Assembly: GCF_000331105.1 (NCBI RefSeq)
Contig: NC_020054.1
Span: forward strand, 1,849,698-1,913,697
DNA from: Fibrella aestuarina BUZ 2
GTDB lineage: Bacteria > Bacteroidota > Bacteroidia > Cytophagales > Spirosomataceae
Direction: 5' to 3'
Length of the DNA stretch: 64,000 bases
In this document: positions 26,443-35,394 of the stretch, piece by piece
Layout: each line of letters opens with the position of its first letter
Position numbering within the stretch: position 1 is the stretch's first letter
Notes under the pieces: model-generated
Database searches by the model: none
What the model was told of the DNA's origin: nothing
The model's input: the letters and a program-made list of their open reading frames with translations, nothing else
Position numbers and translations under genes: made by a program

Positions 26443-27681
26443 TTGGAAGAATACCAGATGCACCGGCTGCCCAACGGCATCCGCATTGCCCATAAACAAG
26501 TTCCGTACACGCAGATTGCCCACGTGGGCCTTATGCTCGACATTGGAAGCCGCGACGAACAGCCTTTGCAACAGGGCCTTGCTCACTTTTGGGAGCACAT
26601 GGCCTTCAAAGGAACCGCCCGTCGGCAGGCGCACCATATTATTAACCGGCTCGAAAATGTGGGTGGCGAACTCAACGCCTATACCACGAAAGAAAAGGTT
26701 TGCTTTCATGCGTCGGTCTTAGGAATCCACGCTGAAAAAGCCATCGAACTGCTGGCCGACATTGCTTTTTATTCCACCTTCCCGGAAAAGCAGATTGAAC
26801 GCGAACGCGGGGTAATTCTGGAAGAGATGTCAATGTATTACGACTCGCCCGAAGATGCCATTCAAGATGATTTTGACGAGCTTGTCTTTCCGGGTCACTC
26901 ATTAGGTAATAATATCCTGGGGACGGCCGAAACGGTGCGGTCGTTTACCAAAGAAGCGCTGCAAACCTTTATCGACGAAAACCTTGATACCGAACGGGTT
27001 GTGTTCGGATCGGTGAGCAATATGCCGTTTGCCAAGGTGATCAAGATGGTTAGTAAGTATTTGGCTCCGATTCCCGCCAAATCGTCGGCCCGGCAACGTA
27101 TAGCCCCGGCCGTTTACGCGCCCCGGCACGATCGGGTCAAGCGGCCAATTACCCAGGCGCAGGTGGCTATTGGCCGGCCCGCCTACAGCCTCACTGATCC
27201 GGAGCGGCTGCCGTTTTTCATGCTGGTGAACCTGCTGGGTGGCCCCGGCATGAATTCGCGCCTCAACATGAACCTGCGCGAGCGGTATGGGCTTGTCTAC
27301 TCCATCGATGCCAGCTACACGCCTTACCTCGACACGGGTTATCTGGGTATCTATTTTGGCACTGATCCGAAGCAGGTCGAGCGCAGCCTGGCGCTGATTC
27401 ATCGCGAGTTTAAACTGGTACGCGAAAAGCCGTTGACCACCAGTCAGTTGCATAACACAAAGGAGCAGCTGATGGGGCAGCTGGCGATGGCTGAGGAAGG
27501 CAACAACAGCTTCATGTTGATGATGGCCAAAAGCCTGCTAGACATCGACCGGGTGGAGCCACTGACCGACATTTTTCGGGACATTCAGGCCATTACGGCC
27601 ACTCAATTGCAGGATGTGGCCGTAGCTATGCTCGACGAGCATCAGTTCAGCTCGCTGGTGTTTGAGCCGGAAGCTGCCTAG
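26443..27681 (+). CDS. M16 family zinc peptidase (processing-peptidase-like)
   Basis: 412 residues if a TTG at 26443 is used; an ATG at 26458 gives 407 and is the alternative. The inverted zinc motif HxxEH is present as His48-Phe-Trp-Glu51-His52, with the downstream Glu in the LENVGGELNAYTTKE region (about 70-85). The second M16 half contains the usual RFY-like region near GGPGMNSRLNMNLRERYGLVYSI. Because the zinc motif is intact, it is expected to be catalytic. The upstream gap contains short TGAAAACT repeats. The gene appears to stand alone. Confidence 0.87.
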   Translation: MEEYQMHRLPNGIRIAHKQVPYTQIAHVGLMLDIGSRDEQPLQQGLAHFWEHMAFKGTARRQAHHIINRLENVGGELNAYTTKEKVCFHASVLGIHAEKAIELLADIAFYSTFPEKQIERERGVILEEMSMYYDSPEDAIQDDFDELVFPGHSLGNNILGTAETVRSFTKEALQTFIDENLDTERVVFGSVSNMPFAKVIKMVSKYLAPIPAKSSARQRIAPAVYAPRHDRVKRPITQAQVAIGRPAYSLTDPERLPFFMLVNLLGGPGMNSRLNMNLRERYGLVYSIDASYTPYLDTGYLGIYFGTDPKQVERSLALIHREFKLVREKPLTTSQLHNTKEQLMGQLAMAEEGNNSFMLMMAKSLLDIDRVEPLTDIFRDIQAITATQLQDVAVAMLDEHQFSSLVFEPEAA

Positions 27682-27740
27682 TAAGTTGTGGGCCGGCTAA
27701 CCGAAGCGTTTACTCCGCTGCCGTCATGCATATCACCCCG

Positions 27741-27819
27741 TATAGGGTTGATCAACGTATAGCCTTTGACCGTGCGATGTAGCCGCTGGTCGAAGCCCTT
27801 ACGTATGATCAACCCTATA
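27741..27819. repeat. 19-bp inverted repeat upstream of the GT4 gene
   Basis: TATAGGGTTGATCAACGTA at 27741-27759 is matched in inverse at 27800-27819 with one extra base; the loop is 40 nt. It lies between the M16 stop and the GT4 start and has no T-tract, so terminator, operator and REP-like identities all remain open. Confidence 0.65.
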
Positions 27820-27944
27820 TTGTTTAACCGGTAGGCCCTTTTCTACAAATAATCCAAACAGAACGACCGAAACGGCAGTTGTATACGCGTAGCGTTGCTT
27901 CAGAAACAACGACCTATGCACTTAACGTTAATTGAACTGCTGCC

Positions 27945-30278
27945 ATGATGACTGACTCGACTACTCCTTCCCTTTGGAAAGCCAAACCCAAAAACGTAGC
28001 CTTCATTGGCGATTACCTGCCTCGTCAGTGCGGCATCGCTACCTTCACGGCTGATCTGTATCAATCCTACGCCCGGTTTGTGCCGGAAGCCAAACCCTGG
28101 GTGGTTTCGGTCAACGATACACCCGAAGGCTACCAATATCCCGACGAAGTGCGGTACGAATTTTACCAGCACGACTTGGAATCGTACAAAAAAGCCGCCG
28201 AATTCTTAAATTCTAAAAATGTCGATGTTGTTTGCCTGCAGCATGAGTACGGCATTTACGGCGGCCCGGCGGGCAACTACATCCTGACGCTGATGCGCGG
28301 GTTGTCGATGCCCATCGTGTCGACCTTCCATACCATTCTGAAAACCCCCGATCAGGATCAGCTGCTGACCCTGAAAGCGATCGCCGATCTGTCGGCCCGA
28401 GTGGTGTGTATGTCGGAAAAAGGGCGGCAGTTCCTGACCGATATCTACGAGATTCCCGACGAGAAAATTGACGTGATTGCGCACGGTATTCCGGATATGC
28501 CGTTTGTCGATCCGCATTTTTACAAAGATCGGTTTGGGCTGGAAGGCAAGCAGGTGTTGCTCACCTTCGGCCTGCTGTCGCCCAACAAAGGCATCGAGAA
28601 CGTGATCAACGCGCTGCCGCGCATCGTGGAGAAATTCCCGAATGTGGTGTACATGGTGCTGGGGGCTACTCACCCGCATCTGGTACGGCACGAAGGCGAG
28701 ACCTACCGCGACAGCCTGAAAAAACTGGCCGAAGACAACGGCGTGCGCGAGCATGTGCAATTCTACAATCAATTTGTCGAGCTCGACGATCTGCTCGAAT
28801 TCCTGGGTGCAGCCGACATCTACATCACGCCCTACCTGAACCCCGCCCAAATTACCTCAGGTACGTTGGCGTATTCATTTGGCGTGGGCAAAGCGGTGGT
28901 TTCGACGCCGTATTGGCATGCCGAAGAACTGCTGGCCGAGAACCGGGGCCGACTGGTGCCGTTTGGTGATGCCGATGCCATTGCCGATCAGATCATCGAT
29001 TTGCTGACCGACGAGCCAACCCGCCACGCCATGCGGAAGCGGGGGTACCTGATGGGGCGCGAGATGATCTGGGAAAACGTAATCAATCAATACGCCGATT
29101 CGTTTGGGCAGGCTCGTCAGGAGCGCATGGTGGGCATTGCTCCGGGTAGCCTCTACGCGGGGGGCAATGGCCTGCAACTGCCGACGATCAAGCTCGACCA
29201 TCTGCTGCGCCTGACCGACTCGACTGGTATTATTCAGCACGCCCGCTATCACCTGCCTTTCTACGAAGAAGGGTACTGCACCGACGACAACGCCCGGGCA
29301 TTGATTTTGAGCATGTTGCTGAAAGAAACCGGCCACTACGACCGGCAGATTGAGCAACTGGCCGATACCTACATGGCGTTCCTGAACTACGCTTATTCTG
29401 AAGAGCACAAGCAGTTCCGTAACTTCATGAGCTACGACCGCCGCTGGCTCGAAGAGGTTGGTTCAGAAGACAGCACCGGCCGCACCATCTGGGCGCTGGG
29501 TACGTGCATTGGCCGGGCCGACGACACCAACTCGCTGACGTGGGCCATGAGCCTGATGGAGAAAGTGTTGCCGAGCACCGTGACCATGCGGTCGCCGCGG
29601 GCCTGGGCGTTTGCCCTGCTGGGTATCCACGAGTACCTCAAACGCTTCTCCGATGATCGGCTGGCGAAGACGATCCGGCAACGGCTGGTTGAGAAACTGC
29701 TGTTCTGCTTTAACGAAACCGCCACCGCCGATTGGGTCTGGTTTGAAAACACATTGGCCTACGACAACGCCGTGTTGCCGCACGCCCTGCTGACCTCGGA
29801 CGACCCCGAAGCGGTGGATACGGGCCTGCGGGCGCTGCACTGGCTGATGGACATTCAGACCGCTGTGGTGCCAGGCGACGGCTCGCAACGTAACCAACGC
29901 GGGCATTTCCAGCCTATTGGCTCGAACGGTTTCTACGTGAAAGGGCAGCACCGCGCTTACTTCGATCAGCAACCGCTCGAAGCCCAGAGTTCAGTCAGCG
30001 CCTCGCTGGCGGCCTGGCGCCTCACGGGCAACCCCGAATGGCAACGGCGGGCGATGCGGGTGTTCCGCTGGTTTATGGGCCAGAATGACCTGGGCCTACC
30101 GCTGTATGACTCCACAACGGGCGGTTGCCGCGATGGCCTGCACATCGACCGGGTCAATCAAAATCAGGGGGCGGAGTCGACACTTTCGTACCTGCTGGCC
30201 CTCACCGATTTGCAGTTGACGCTGCAGCCAACCCCCGAAAAAAGCTTTGTCCGGACAACGCCGGTTGCGCTATCTTAG
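27945..30278 (+). CDS. Two-domain protein: GT4 glycosyltransferase plus alpha/alpha-barrel domain
   Basis: 777 residues. Residues 15-400 form a GT-B glycosyltransferase family 4 unit: GDYLPRQCGIATFTADL (about 22-38), LQHEYGIYGG (about 98-107), LTFGLLSPNKGIENVI (about 206-221) and the donor site region SGTLAYSFGVGKAVVST. Residues 420-760 are a helical toroid like six-hairpin glycosidases (FYEEGYCTDDNARALI, STGRTIWALG, WFENTLAYDNAVLPHALL). The protein has no signal and should act in the cytoplasm. It is followed by GH130 with a 104-bp gap. This pair recurs in other Bacteroidota, probably acting on a beta-mannoside. The exact reaction is unknown. Confidence 0.85.
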   Translation: MMTDSTTPSLWKAKPKNVAFIGDYLPRQCGIATFTADLYQSYARFVPEAKPWVVSVNDTPEGYQYPDEVRYEFYQHDLESYKKAAEFLNSKNVDVVCLQHEYGIYGGPAGNYILTLMRGLSMPIVSTFHTILKTPDQDQLLTLKAIADLSARVVCMSEKGRQFLTDIYEIPDEKIDVIAHGIPDMPFVDPHFYKDRFGLEGKQVLLTFGLLSPNKGIENVINALPRIVEKFPNVVYMVLGATHPHLVRHEGETYRDSLKKLAEDNGVREHVQFYNQFVELDDLLEFLGAADIYITPYLNPAQITSGTLAYSFGVGKAVVSTPYWHAEELLAENRGRLVPFGDADAIADQIIDLLTDEPTRHAMRKRGYLMGREMIWENVINQYADSFGQARQERMVGIAPGSLYAGGNGLQLPTIKLDHLLRLTDSTGIIQHARYHLPFYEEGYCTDDNARALILSMLLKETGHYDRQIEQLADTYMAFLNYAYSEEHKQFRNFMSYDRRWLEEVGSEDSTGRTIWALGTCIGRADDTNSLTWAMSLMEKVLPSTVTMRSPRAWAFALLGIHEYLKRFSDDRLAKTIRQRLVEKLLFCFNETATADWVWFENTLAYDNAVLPHALLTSDDPEAVDTGLRALHWLMDIQTAVVPGDGSQRNQRGHFQPIGSNGFYVKGQHRAYFDQQPLEAQSSVSASLAAWRLTGNPEWQRRAMRVFRWFMGQNDLGLPLYDSTTGGCRDGLHIDRVNQNQGAESTLSYLLALTDLQLTLQPTPEKSFVRTTPVALS

Positions 30279-30304
30279 TGAGGTTAACTGACGAAAAAAA
30301 GAGG

Positions 30305-30374
30305 TCAAAGGCCAACGTTCAGGGTTCAATGATGTACCAATCGGAACGTTTGAACGTTGAACCTTGGACTTTGA
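30305..30374. repeat. 25-bp imperfect inverted repeat between GT4 and GH130
   Basis: Arm 30305-30329 and inverse arm 30350-30374 share TTGAAC, TGAAC, TTGG and CTTTGA words with about four mismatches around a 20-nt loop. Short words (GTTCA/TGAAC) repeat inside each arm. It ends eight bases before the GH130 start codon and could affect its translation. Confidence 0.65.
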
Positions 30375-30382
30375 ACTAATTT

Positions 30383-31867
30383 ATGAGCGTGAAAGCCACC
30401 CGTACGGGTATTGTTCTTCGGCCCGACCCGGCCCGCGTGTTGTTCCGACCATTTGAGCTGGGTAATAGCAGCCGCGTCCTGAAAATTATCGCCCGTGTCA
30501 ACTCGCTGACCGAAGACGAAGTACAACAAAAACTCGATGAAGTGATCCGGGAGTTTGGTAGCCGACATTATCGGCTCAACAACTTTTTCCTGAAACGCTT
30601 CGATCAGGTCAAAGAGCAGCTGCTGACGGATGAGCCACTCACCGACGAGCGCAAGTTGCTACTGGGGGCTTATTTCACGATGGAATACTCGCTTGAGTCG
30701 GCGGCCTTGTTTAACCCGTCGATGATCTGGCACCCCGATCAAAGCAACCTCCCGGAAGGCTATAAACGGTTTATTCTAAGCCTTCGGGCCACGGGGGAAG
30801 GGCATATCTCGTCGATCTCGTTCCGCACTGGGTACGTTGATGGCGAAGGGAAGATTGTGCTGCAAAAGCCGTCGCGCTACGTAACCTCGCCCGAAGCGAT
30901 CGTGAGTCAGCAGTTCGACAAGGCGCAGTTTGTGCGCAAGCTATATGAACTCCGGCTTATCAACAGCATTTCGGAAAATATCCTGGCCGGTCTGCCCGAT
31001 GAGTTTACCCTGCCGAATATCGAAGCGCAGGTGAAGCGGGTAATGAGTCAGTTTCGGCACAATGCCGAGTATGAAGCCGTCACAAGCGGGTTGCTGGCGC
31101 TGGCCCGGTCGAACTACGAAATGCACTTCGACGACGATCAGAACCTGGACGAACGCTGTATTTTTCCATACTCACCCAACGAAACCAACGGGATCGAAGA
31201 CGCCCGTTTCGTTGAATTTCGGGATGACGATGGTGAGGTAACGTATTACGCGACCTATACGGCTTACAACGGCCGCGTAACGTTTCCGCAGCTTCTTGAA
31301 ACGAAAGATTTCACTCACTTTGCCGTGAGTACCCTCAACGGAGCCGAAGTCCAGAACAAGGGCATGGCGCTGTTTCCGCGTAAGATCAACGGTCGATACG
31401 CCACCCTGTCCCGGCAGGATGGCGAGAATATCTACTTAATGTATTCCGACGATCTGTACTTCTGGCAAACCAAAGAAATATTGGCCAAACCGACGTTTCC
31501 CTGGGAGTATGTTCAGTTAGGTAACTGTGGCTCGCCGATCGAAACAGAAGCGGGCTGGTTGGTGCTTAGTCACGGCGTTGGACCCATGCGGAAGTACGCT
31601 ATCGGCGCGTTTCTGCTCGACTTGAATGATCCCTCGAAAGTGATCGGCCGTACGAAGGAACCGCTCCTCAGCCCCGATCAGAATGAACGAGAGGGATACG
31701 TACCCAATGTGGTCTATAGTTGTGGTGGACAAATTCACGGCAACACGCTCATCATTCCCTATGCCATGTCGGACTATGCCAGCAGTTTTGCCACCGTCAA
31801 TGTCGACGAATTACTGGCCGAACTAACGGGCAAAGAACTAGTTCGTCAGCCGGTCGCCGTTGTGTAG
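30383..31867 (+). CDS. Glycoside hydrolase family 130 (mannoside phosphorylase type)
   Basis: 494 residues. The five-bladed beta-propeller is recognisable from GIEDARFVEF (about 271-280; its Asp is the usual catalytic acid), TYTAYNG, LGNCGSPIETEAGWLVLSHGVGP (about 376-398) and YVPNVVYSCG (about 438-447). GH130 enzymes reversibly phosphorolyse, or in some clades hydrolyse, beta-mannosides. The N-terminal 100-residue helical extension is typical of the longer GH130 clade. No signal peptide is present, so it is cytoplasmic. It probably forms an operon with the upstream two-domain glycosyltransferase and is ended by the terminator at 31907. Confidence 0.9.
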   Translation: MSVKATRTGIVLRPDPARVLFRPFELGNSSRVLKIIARVNSLTEDEVQQKLDEVIREFGSRHYRLNNFFLKRFDQVKEQLLTDEPLTDERKLLLGAYFTMEYSLESAALFNPSMIWHPDQSNLPEGYKRFILSLRATGEGHISSISFRTGYVDGEGKIVLQKPSRYVTSPEAIVSQQFDKAQFVRKLYELRLINSISENILAGLPDEFTLPNIEAQVKRVMSQFRHNAEYEAVTSGLLALARSNYEMHFDDDQNLDERCIFPYSPNETNGIEDARFVEFRDDDGEVTYYATYTAYNGRVTFPQLLETKDFTHFAVSTLNGAEVQNKGMALFPRKINGRYATLSRQDGENIYLMYSDDLYFWQTKEILAKPTFPWEYVQLGNCGSPIETEAGWLVLSHGVGPMRKYAIGAFLLDLNDPSKVIGRTKEPLLSPDQNEREGYVPNVVYSCGGQIHGNTLIIPYAMSDYASSFATVNVDELLAELTGKELVRQPVAVV

Positions 31868-31906
31868 GTACGTTGCTTGTCTCATAAGTACTAGTACTCA
31901 TATATG

Positions 31907-31940
31907 TGCCAGCCCTGAATTAAGGCTGGCATTTTTTATT
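31907..31940 (+). terminator. Intrinsic terminator after GH130
   Basis: Perfect 8-bp stem TGCCAGCC / GGCTGGCA (31907-31914 and 31924-31931) followed directly by a T-rich tail (31932-31940). It is 40 bp past the GH130 stop. Confidence 0.85.
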
Positions 31941-32034
31941 CTGAGTATTACTCAATATTGAGATTAAAACAGAATAAAAGGTAGGTAAACTAGCTTATAG
32001 GCCGAATGAAATTCTAAAAATTGTTAAAATTTAG

Positions 32035-32066
32035 TTGCTTGCCCTGCTAACGATTTTTTAACTTTG
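32035..32066 (+). promoter_or_regulatory. Bacteroidota-type promoter for the SusC operon
   Basis: TAACTTTG at 32059-32066 fits the TAnnTTTG -7 element used by the Bacteroidota primary sigma factor. A TTG at 32035-32037, 21 bp upstream, fits the -33 element. The element ends 54 nt before the SusC start codon. The region is very AT-rich. The match is visual. Confidence 0.5.
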
Positions 32067-32120
32067 AGTTAAGTTTTTGCCATTTTTTATAGCTCACTTA
32101 ATCTAATTACTTCATTCACA

Positions 32121-35100
32121 ATGAAAAAACTTCTAATGCTGGTGCCGCTTTTGCTGTGCCTGATTAGTGTGCCTTTGCTGGCGCAGGATCGGGCCCTCAC
32201 TGGTCGCGTAACGTCCGGCGAAGATGGCTCAGCCCTACCAGGGGTTAGTGTTTCCCTGCGTGGCACTACGCGCGGTACAACGACTGATGCCGAGGGGCGC
32301 TATCGCCTGAATGTGCCTGCTACCAATCCAGTGGTTGTTTTCTCGTACATCGGGTTTACCTCACAGGAAATTCAGGTTGGTAATCGGACGAACGTCGACG
32401 TCACATTGGCGCCTGATCAGGCAACACTCAACGAGGTAGTCGTGACGGCCTTTGGTATTCAACGCAATGCCCGCGAGGTGGGTACGTCGGTTACGCGCGT
32501 TAACAACGAGCAGATCGTACAGGCTGCTCCTGTTAATATCGCCAACGGGTTGACGGGTAAAGTGGCTGGGTTGCAGGTTAACTTGACCAACAACGGCGTT
32601 GGTTCGAACCCTCGTTTGACGATCCGTGGGAACCGCTCCTTCTTAGGTAACAACCAGGCGCTGCTTGTCGTTGACGGTGTCCTGACTGATATCTCCTTTC
32701 TGCAATCGGTAAACCCCAATGATGTTGCCAATATCACGGTCTTAAAAGGACCTAGCGCCGCTGCCCTCTATGGTTCTGATGCATCGAACGGTGTAATGGT
32801 CGTTACTACCAAGCGCGGTGCCGACAAGGGTGAGCAAGCACAAATCTCGTATACCAACAACACGCAGTTTGAGAGTGTATCGTACCTGCCCGGTTTGCAA
32901 CGTACCTACAGCTCAAACGGTGGCGAAGGCGCTCCTTTCATAACGGCTGACGGACGTCGGCTCTACGTTCCTTTTGAAAATCAGCAGTTTGGCCCAGCTT
33001 ACGATGGCTCTATTCAGCCGCTGGGTTACGGCGTACAGGTCACCAACCCCGATGGGTCAATTCGTATCGATACGCTGAAAGTGCCGTTCTCATCGACGGG
33101 CACCGATCCGCGTAAAGCGTTCTTCAACACGGGCGTTACCTCACAACACGATCTATCCTACAACGTAGGTAATGGCGAGAGTTATTTCCGGCTTGGTTTG
33201 CAACGTGTAGATCAGAGTGGTATCGTGCCCAATGACAAATATCAGCGGACCAATATTTTGGTAAGCGGTGGCCGTACCGTAAACAAGTTCAGCGCCAACG
33301 GGAAAGTGAACTTCACCTACCAAAACTACGACCAGGAAAATGGTGACTTTGGTCAGAGCCGTCCGGTCTACTGGAACCTGCTGAACCAGCCTGCGCATGC
33401 CCCGTTGCGTGATCCCCGGATTATGGATATCAACAGCCCATATGGTAACGTAAACGGCTACTTCAACGCCTATTATCCAAACCCCTGGTGGCAGGTATCG
33501 AATGAGAACTCACGGAATCGTCGCGATATCTACACGGTTCAGGGCTTCACCGACGTAAGCTATGCGGCTAAACCCTGGCTAAACGTGCTGTACCGGATTG
33601 GTGGTCAAGCGTCGTTCACATCGCAGAAGGCCTTTAAGGCAGCGGTTTCATTCAGCGATTACGCTAAATCGGATCCCTGGAATGCCGGTAACATTGCTTC
33701 GTCGGTTCGCCAGTACAACGGTACGGTGTATGATGCAACGGCGCTGACAACCCGCTTCACCGGCGACCTACTCGTTACGTTGTCGCCCACATTCGGCGCT
33801 TTCACGACCAAGTTGATCCTGGGTCAGCAGACGCGTTTCGACAACTATCGGACGACCTCTGACGAAGCGACCCAATTGGTGGTACCGGGGGTATACAACG
33901 TAGCGAATCGGCTGGGTAACCCTAACGTATCGCAATATCAGCAAGCCAGCCGCCTAATCGGCGTATTTGGCGACCTGACCTTGGGCTTCCGCGATTTCCT
34001 GTACCTGAACATTACGGGCCGGAACGACTGGACGTCCTTGCTGGCTGCCAATAATCGTTCGTTCTTCTATCCGAGCGTGTCGGTATCGGCTGTGCTGACG
34101 GAAGCCATTCCGGCGCTGAAGAGCAACAACGCCATCACGTACCTGAAACTGCGCGGTGGTGTGGCTCAGGCGGGTAACGTAAACGTGACCCCCTATCAGT
34201 TGCAGAACACGTTTAACCCCGGTCAGACATCGGGCGCTTTCTTCCCCTTCGGCAGCCAGCCGGGTTTCGAGTTGAGCAACCGCCTGAACTCGCCTGACCT
34301 GAAGCCGGAGTTTACGACCAACTACGAAGGAGGTATCGAGATTGGTCTGTTCAACCGCGTCAATGCTGAGTTGGTGTATTATGTGACCAACACAACCAAC
34401 CAGACGGTGCCCATTCAGGTGTCGCGCACGACGGGTTACACCAGTGCACTCGTAAACACCGGTGCTATGCGTAACCAGGGCTTCGAAGTTGAACTGAAGA
34501 CACTGCGGCCGATTGTCAATGTAGGTGGCTTTACCTGGAATCTGAATGCCAACTATGCGTACAACAAAAACACAGTAACCAGTGTATATCAGGGGCTTGA
34601 TCGGATCAACATCCCTACCGCCAATAATGTCACGTCGGATCAATATGCTGTGGCGGGTTTGCCCTACCCGGCGCTGCTCGTGACCGACATTGCCCGCGTG
34701 CAGAATACGGATGCCAACGCGCCTTACTACGATGCCACGGGACAGTTTGTCGGTCGGCCCATCGTGAACCCGCTGACGGGTTACCCCATCCTCGATCCAA
34801 CGTTGCGTTATCAGGGTGCTACGCAGCCCCTGCATCGTGTTGGTCTGGGTACGTCGTTTGGCTATAAAGGCCTGACGCTGTCGGCGGTAGCTGAATACCG
34901 GGGTGGCGCTGTGATCTACAATCAGCTGGGTAACGCCCTTGAGTTTACGGGAGCCGGTATCCGCACCACGTATAACAATCGCGAAAACTTCGTTTTCCCG
35001 AATTCGGTACTCCAAAATGCAGATGGTACGTTTACGAACAACACCAACGTGTCGACGCGTGATGGTAACCTGGAGTTCTGGACGAATTCTGGCTTCCACA

Positions 35101-35378
35101 ATGCCGGTGCCAGCTACGTAACCAGCGCGGCCTTCTGGAAACTGCGTGAACTGGCGCTGAGCTACAACGTACCTGCCTCTATCCTGGGCTTTACGAAAGT
35201 GGTGAAAACCCTGAACGTGGCCCTGACGGGTCGTAACCTGCTGATGTTCCGCCCCAAAACGAACGTCTTCTCTGATCCCGAATTTTCGCTGGATAACAGT
35301 AACGCTCAGGGAACAACCAACGAATTACAGACGCCGCCAACCCGTTTTTATGGTTTCCGGGTGAGTGTCGGTTTCTAA
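32121..35378 (+). CDS. SusC/RagA-family TonB-dependent transporter, copy 1
   Basis: 1085 residues. Signal peptide (1-21, ending PLLAQ), then a carboxypeptidase-D-like domain (GRVTSGEDGSALPGVSVSLRGT, about 27-100), a plug domain (LNEVVVTAFGIQR near 108; ALYGSDASNGVMVVTTKRG near 216) and a 22-strand-type barrel to the terminal Phe. It imports an oligomer through the outer membrane with energy from TonB/ExbBD. The SusD partner starts 17 bp downstream. No short N-terminal signalling domain is present, so direct anti-sigma signalling is unlikely. The substrate cannot be inferred because no degradative enzyme is in the operon. Confidence 0.93.
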   Translation: MKKLLMLVPLLLCLISVPLLAQDRALTGRVTSGEDGSALPGVSVSLRGTTRGTTTDAEGRYRLNVPATNPVVVFSYIGFTSQEIQVGNRTNVDVTLAPDQATLNEVVVTAFGIQRNAREVGTSVTRVNNEQIVQAAPVNIANGLTGKVAGLQVNLTNNGVGSNPRLTIRGNRSFLGNNQALLVVDGVLTDISFLQSVNPNDVANITVLKGPSAAALYGSDASNGVMVVTTKRGADKGEQAQISYTNNTQFESVSYLPGLQRTYSSNGGEGAPFITADGRRLYVPFENQQFGPAYDGSIQPLGYGVQVTNPDGSIRIDTLKVPFSSTGTDPRKAFFNTGVTSQHDLSYNVGNGESYFRLGLQRVDQSGIVPNDKYQRTNILVSGGRTVNKFSANGKVNFTYQNYDQENGDFGQSRPVYWNLLNQPAHAPLRDPRIMDINSPYGNVNGYFNAYYPNPWWQVSNENSRNRRDIYTVQGFTDVSYAAKPWLNVLYRIGGQASFTSQKAFKAAVSFSDYAKSDPWNAGNIASSVRQYNGTVYDATALTTRFTGDLLVTLSPTFGAFTTKLILGQQTRFDNYRTTSDEATQLVVPGVYNVANRLGNPNVSQYQQASRLIGVFGDLTLGFRDFLYLNITGRNDWTSLLAANNRSFFYPSVSVSAVLTEAIPALKSNNAITYLKLRGGVAQAGNVNVTPYQLQNTFNPGQTSGAFFPFGSQPGFELSNRLNSPDLKPEFTTNYEGGIEIGLFNRVNAELVYYVTNTTNQTVPIQVSRTTGYTSALVNTGAMRNQGFEVELKTLRPIVNVGGFTWNLNANYAYNKNTVTSVYQGLDRINIPTANNVTSDQYAVAGLPYPALLVTDIARVQNTDANAPYYDATGQFVGRPIVNPLTGYPILDPTLRYQGATQPLHRVGLGTSFGYKGLTLSAVAEYRGGAVIYNQLGNALEFTGAGIRTTYNNRENFVFPNSVLQNADGTFTNNTNVSTRDGNLEFWTNSGFHNAGASYVTSAAFWKLRELALSYNVPASILGFTKVVKTLNVALTGRNLLMFRPKTNVFSDPEFSLDNSNAQGTTNELQTPPTRFYGFRVSVGF

Positions 35379-35394
35379 GCTCCTCTCAACAACA

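Noticed and set aside
31887..31898. 12-nt palindrome AGTACTAGTACT after GH130 as an operator
   Set aside because: It lies downstream of the gene, next to its terminator, and nothing nearby needs such a site.
33954..35099. 381-codon open frame on the minus strand
   Set aside because: It lies fully inside the clearly coding SusC gene on the other strand and has no recognisable protein features.
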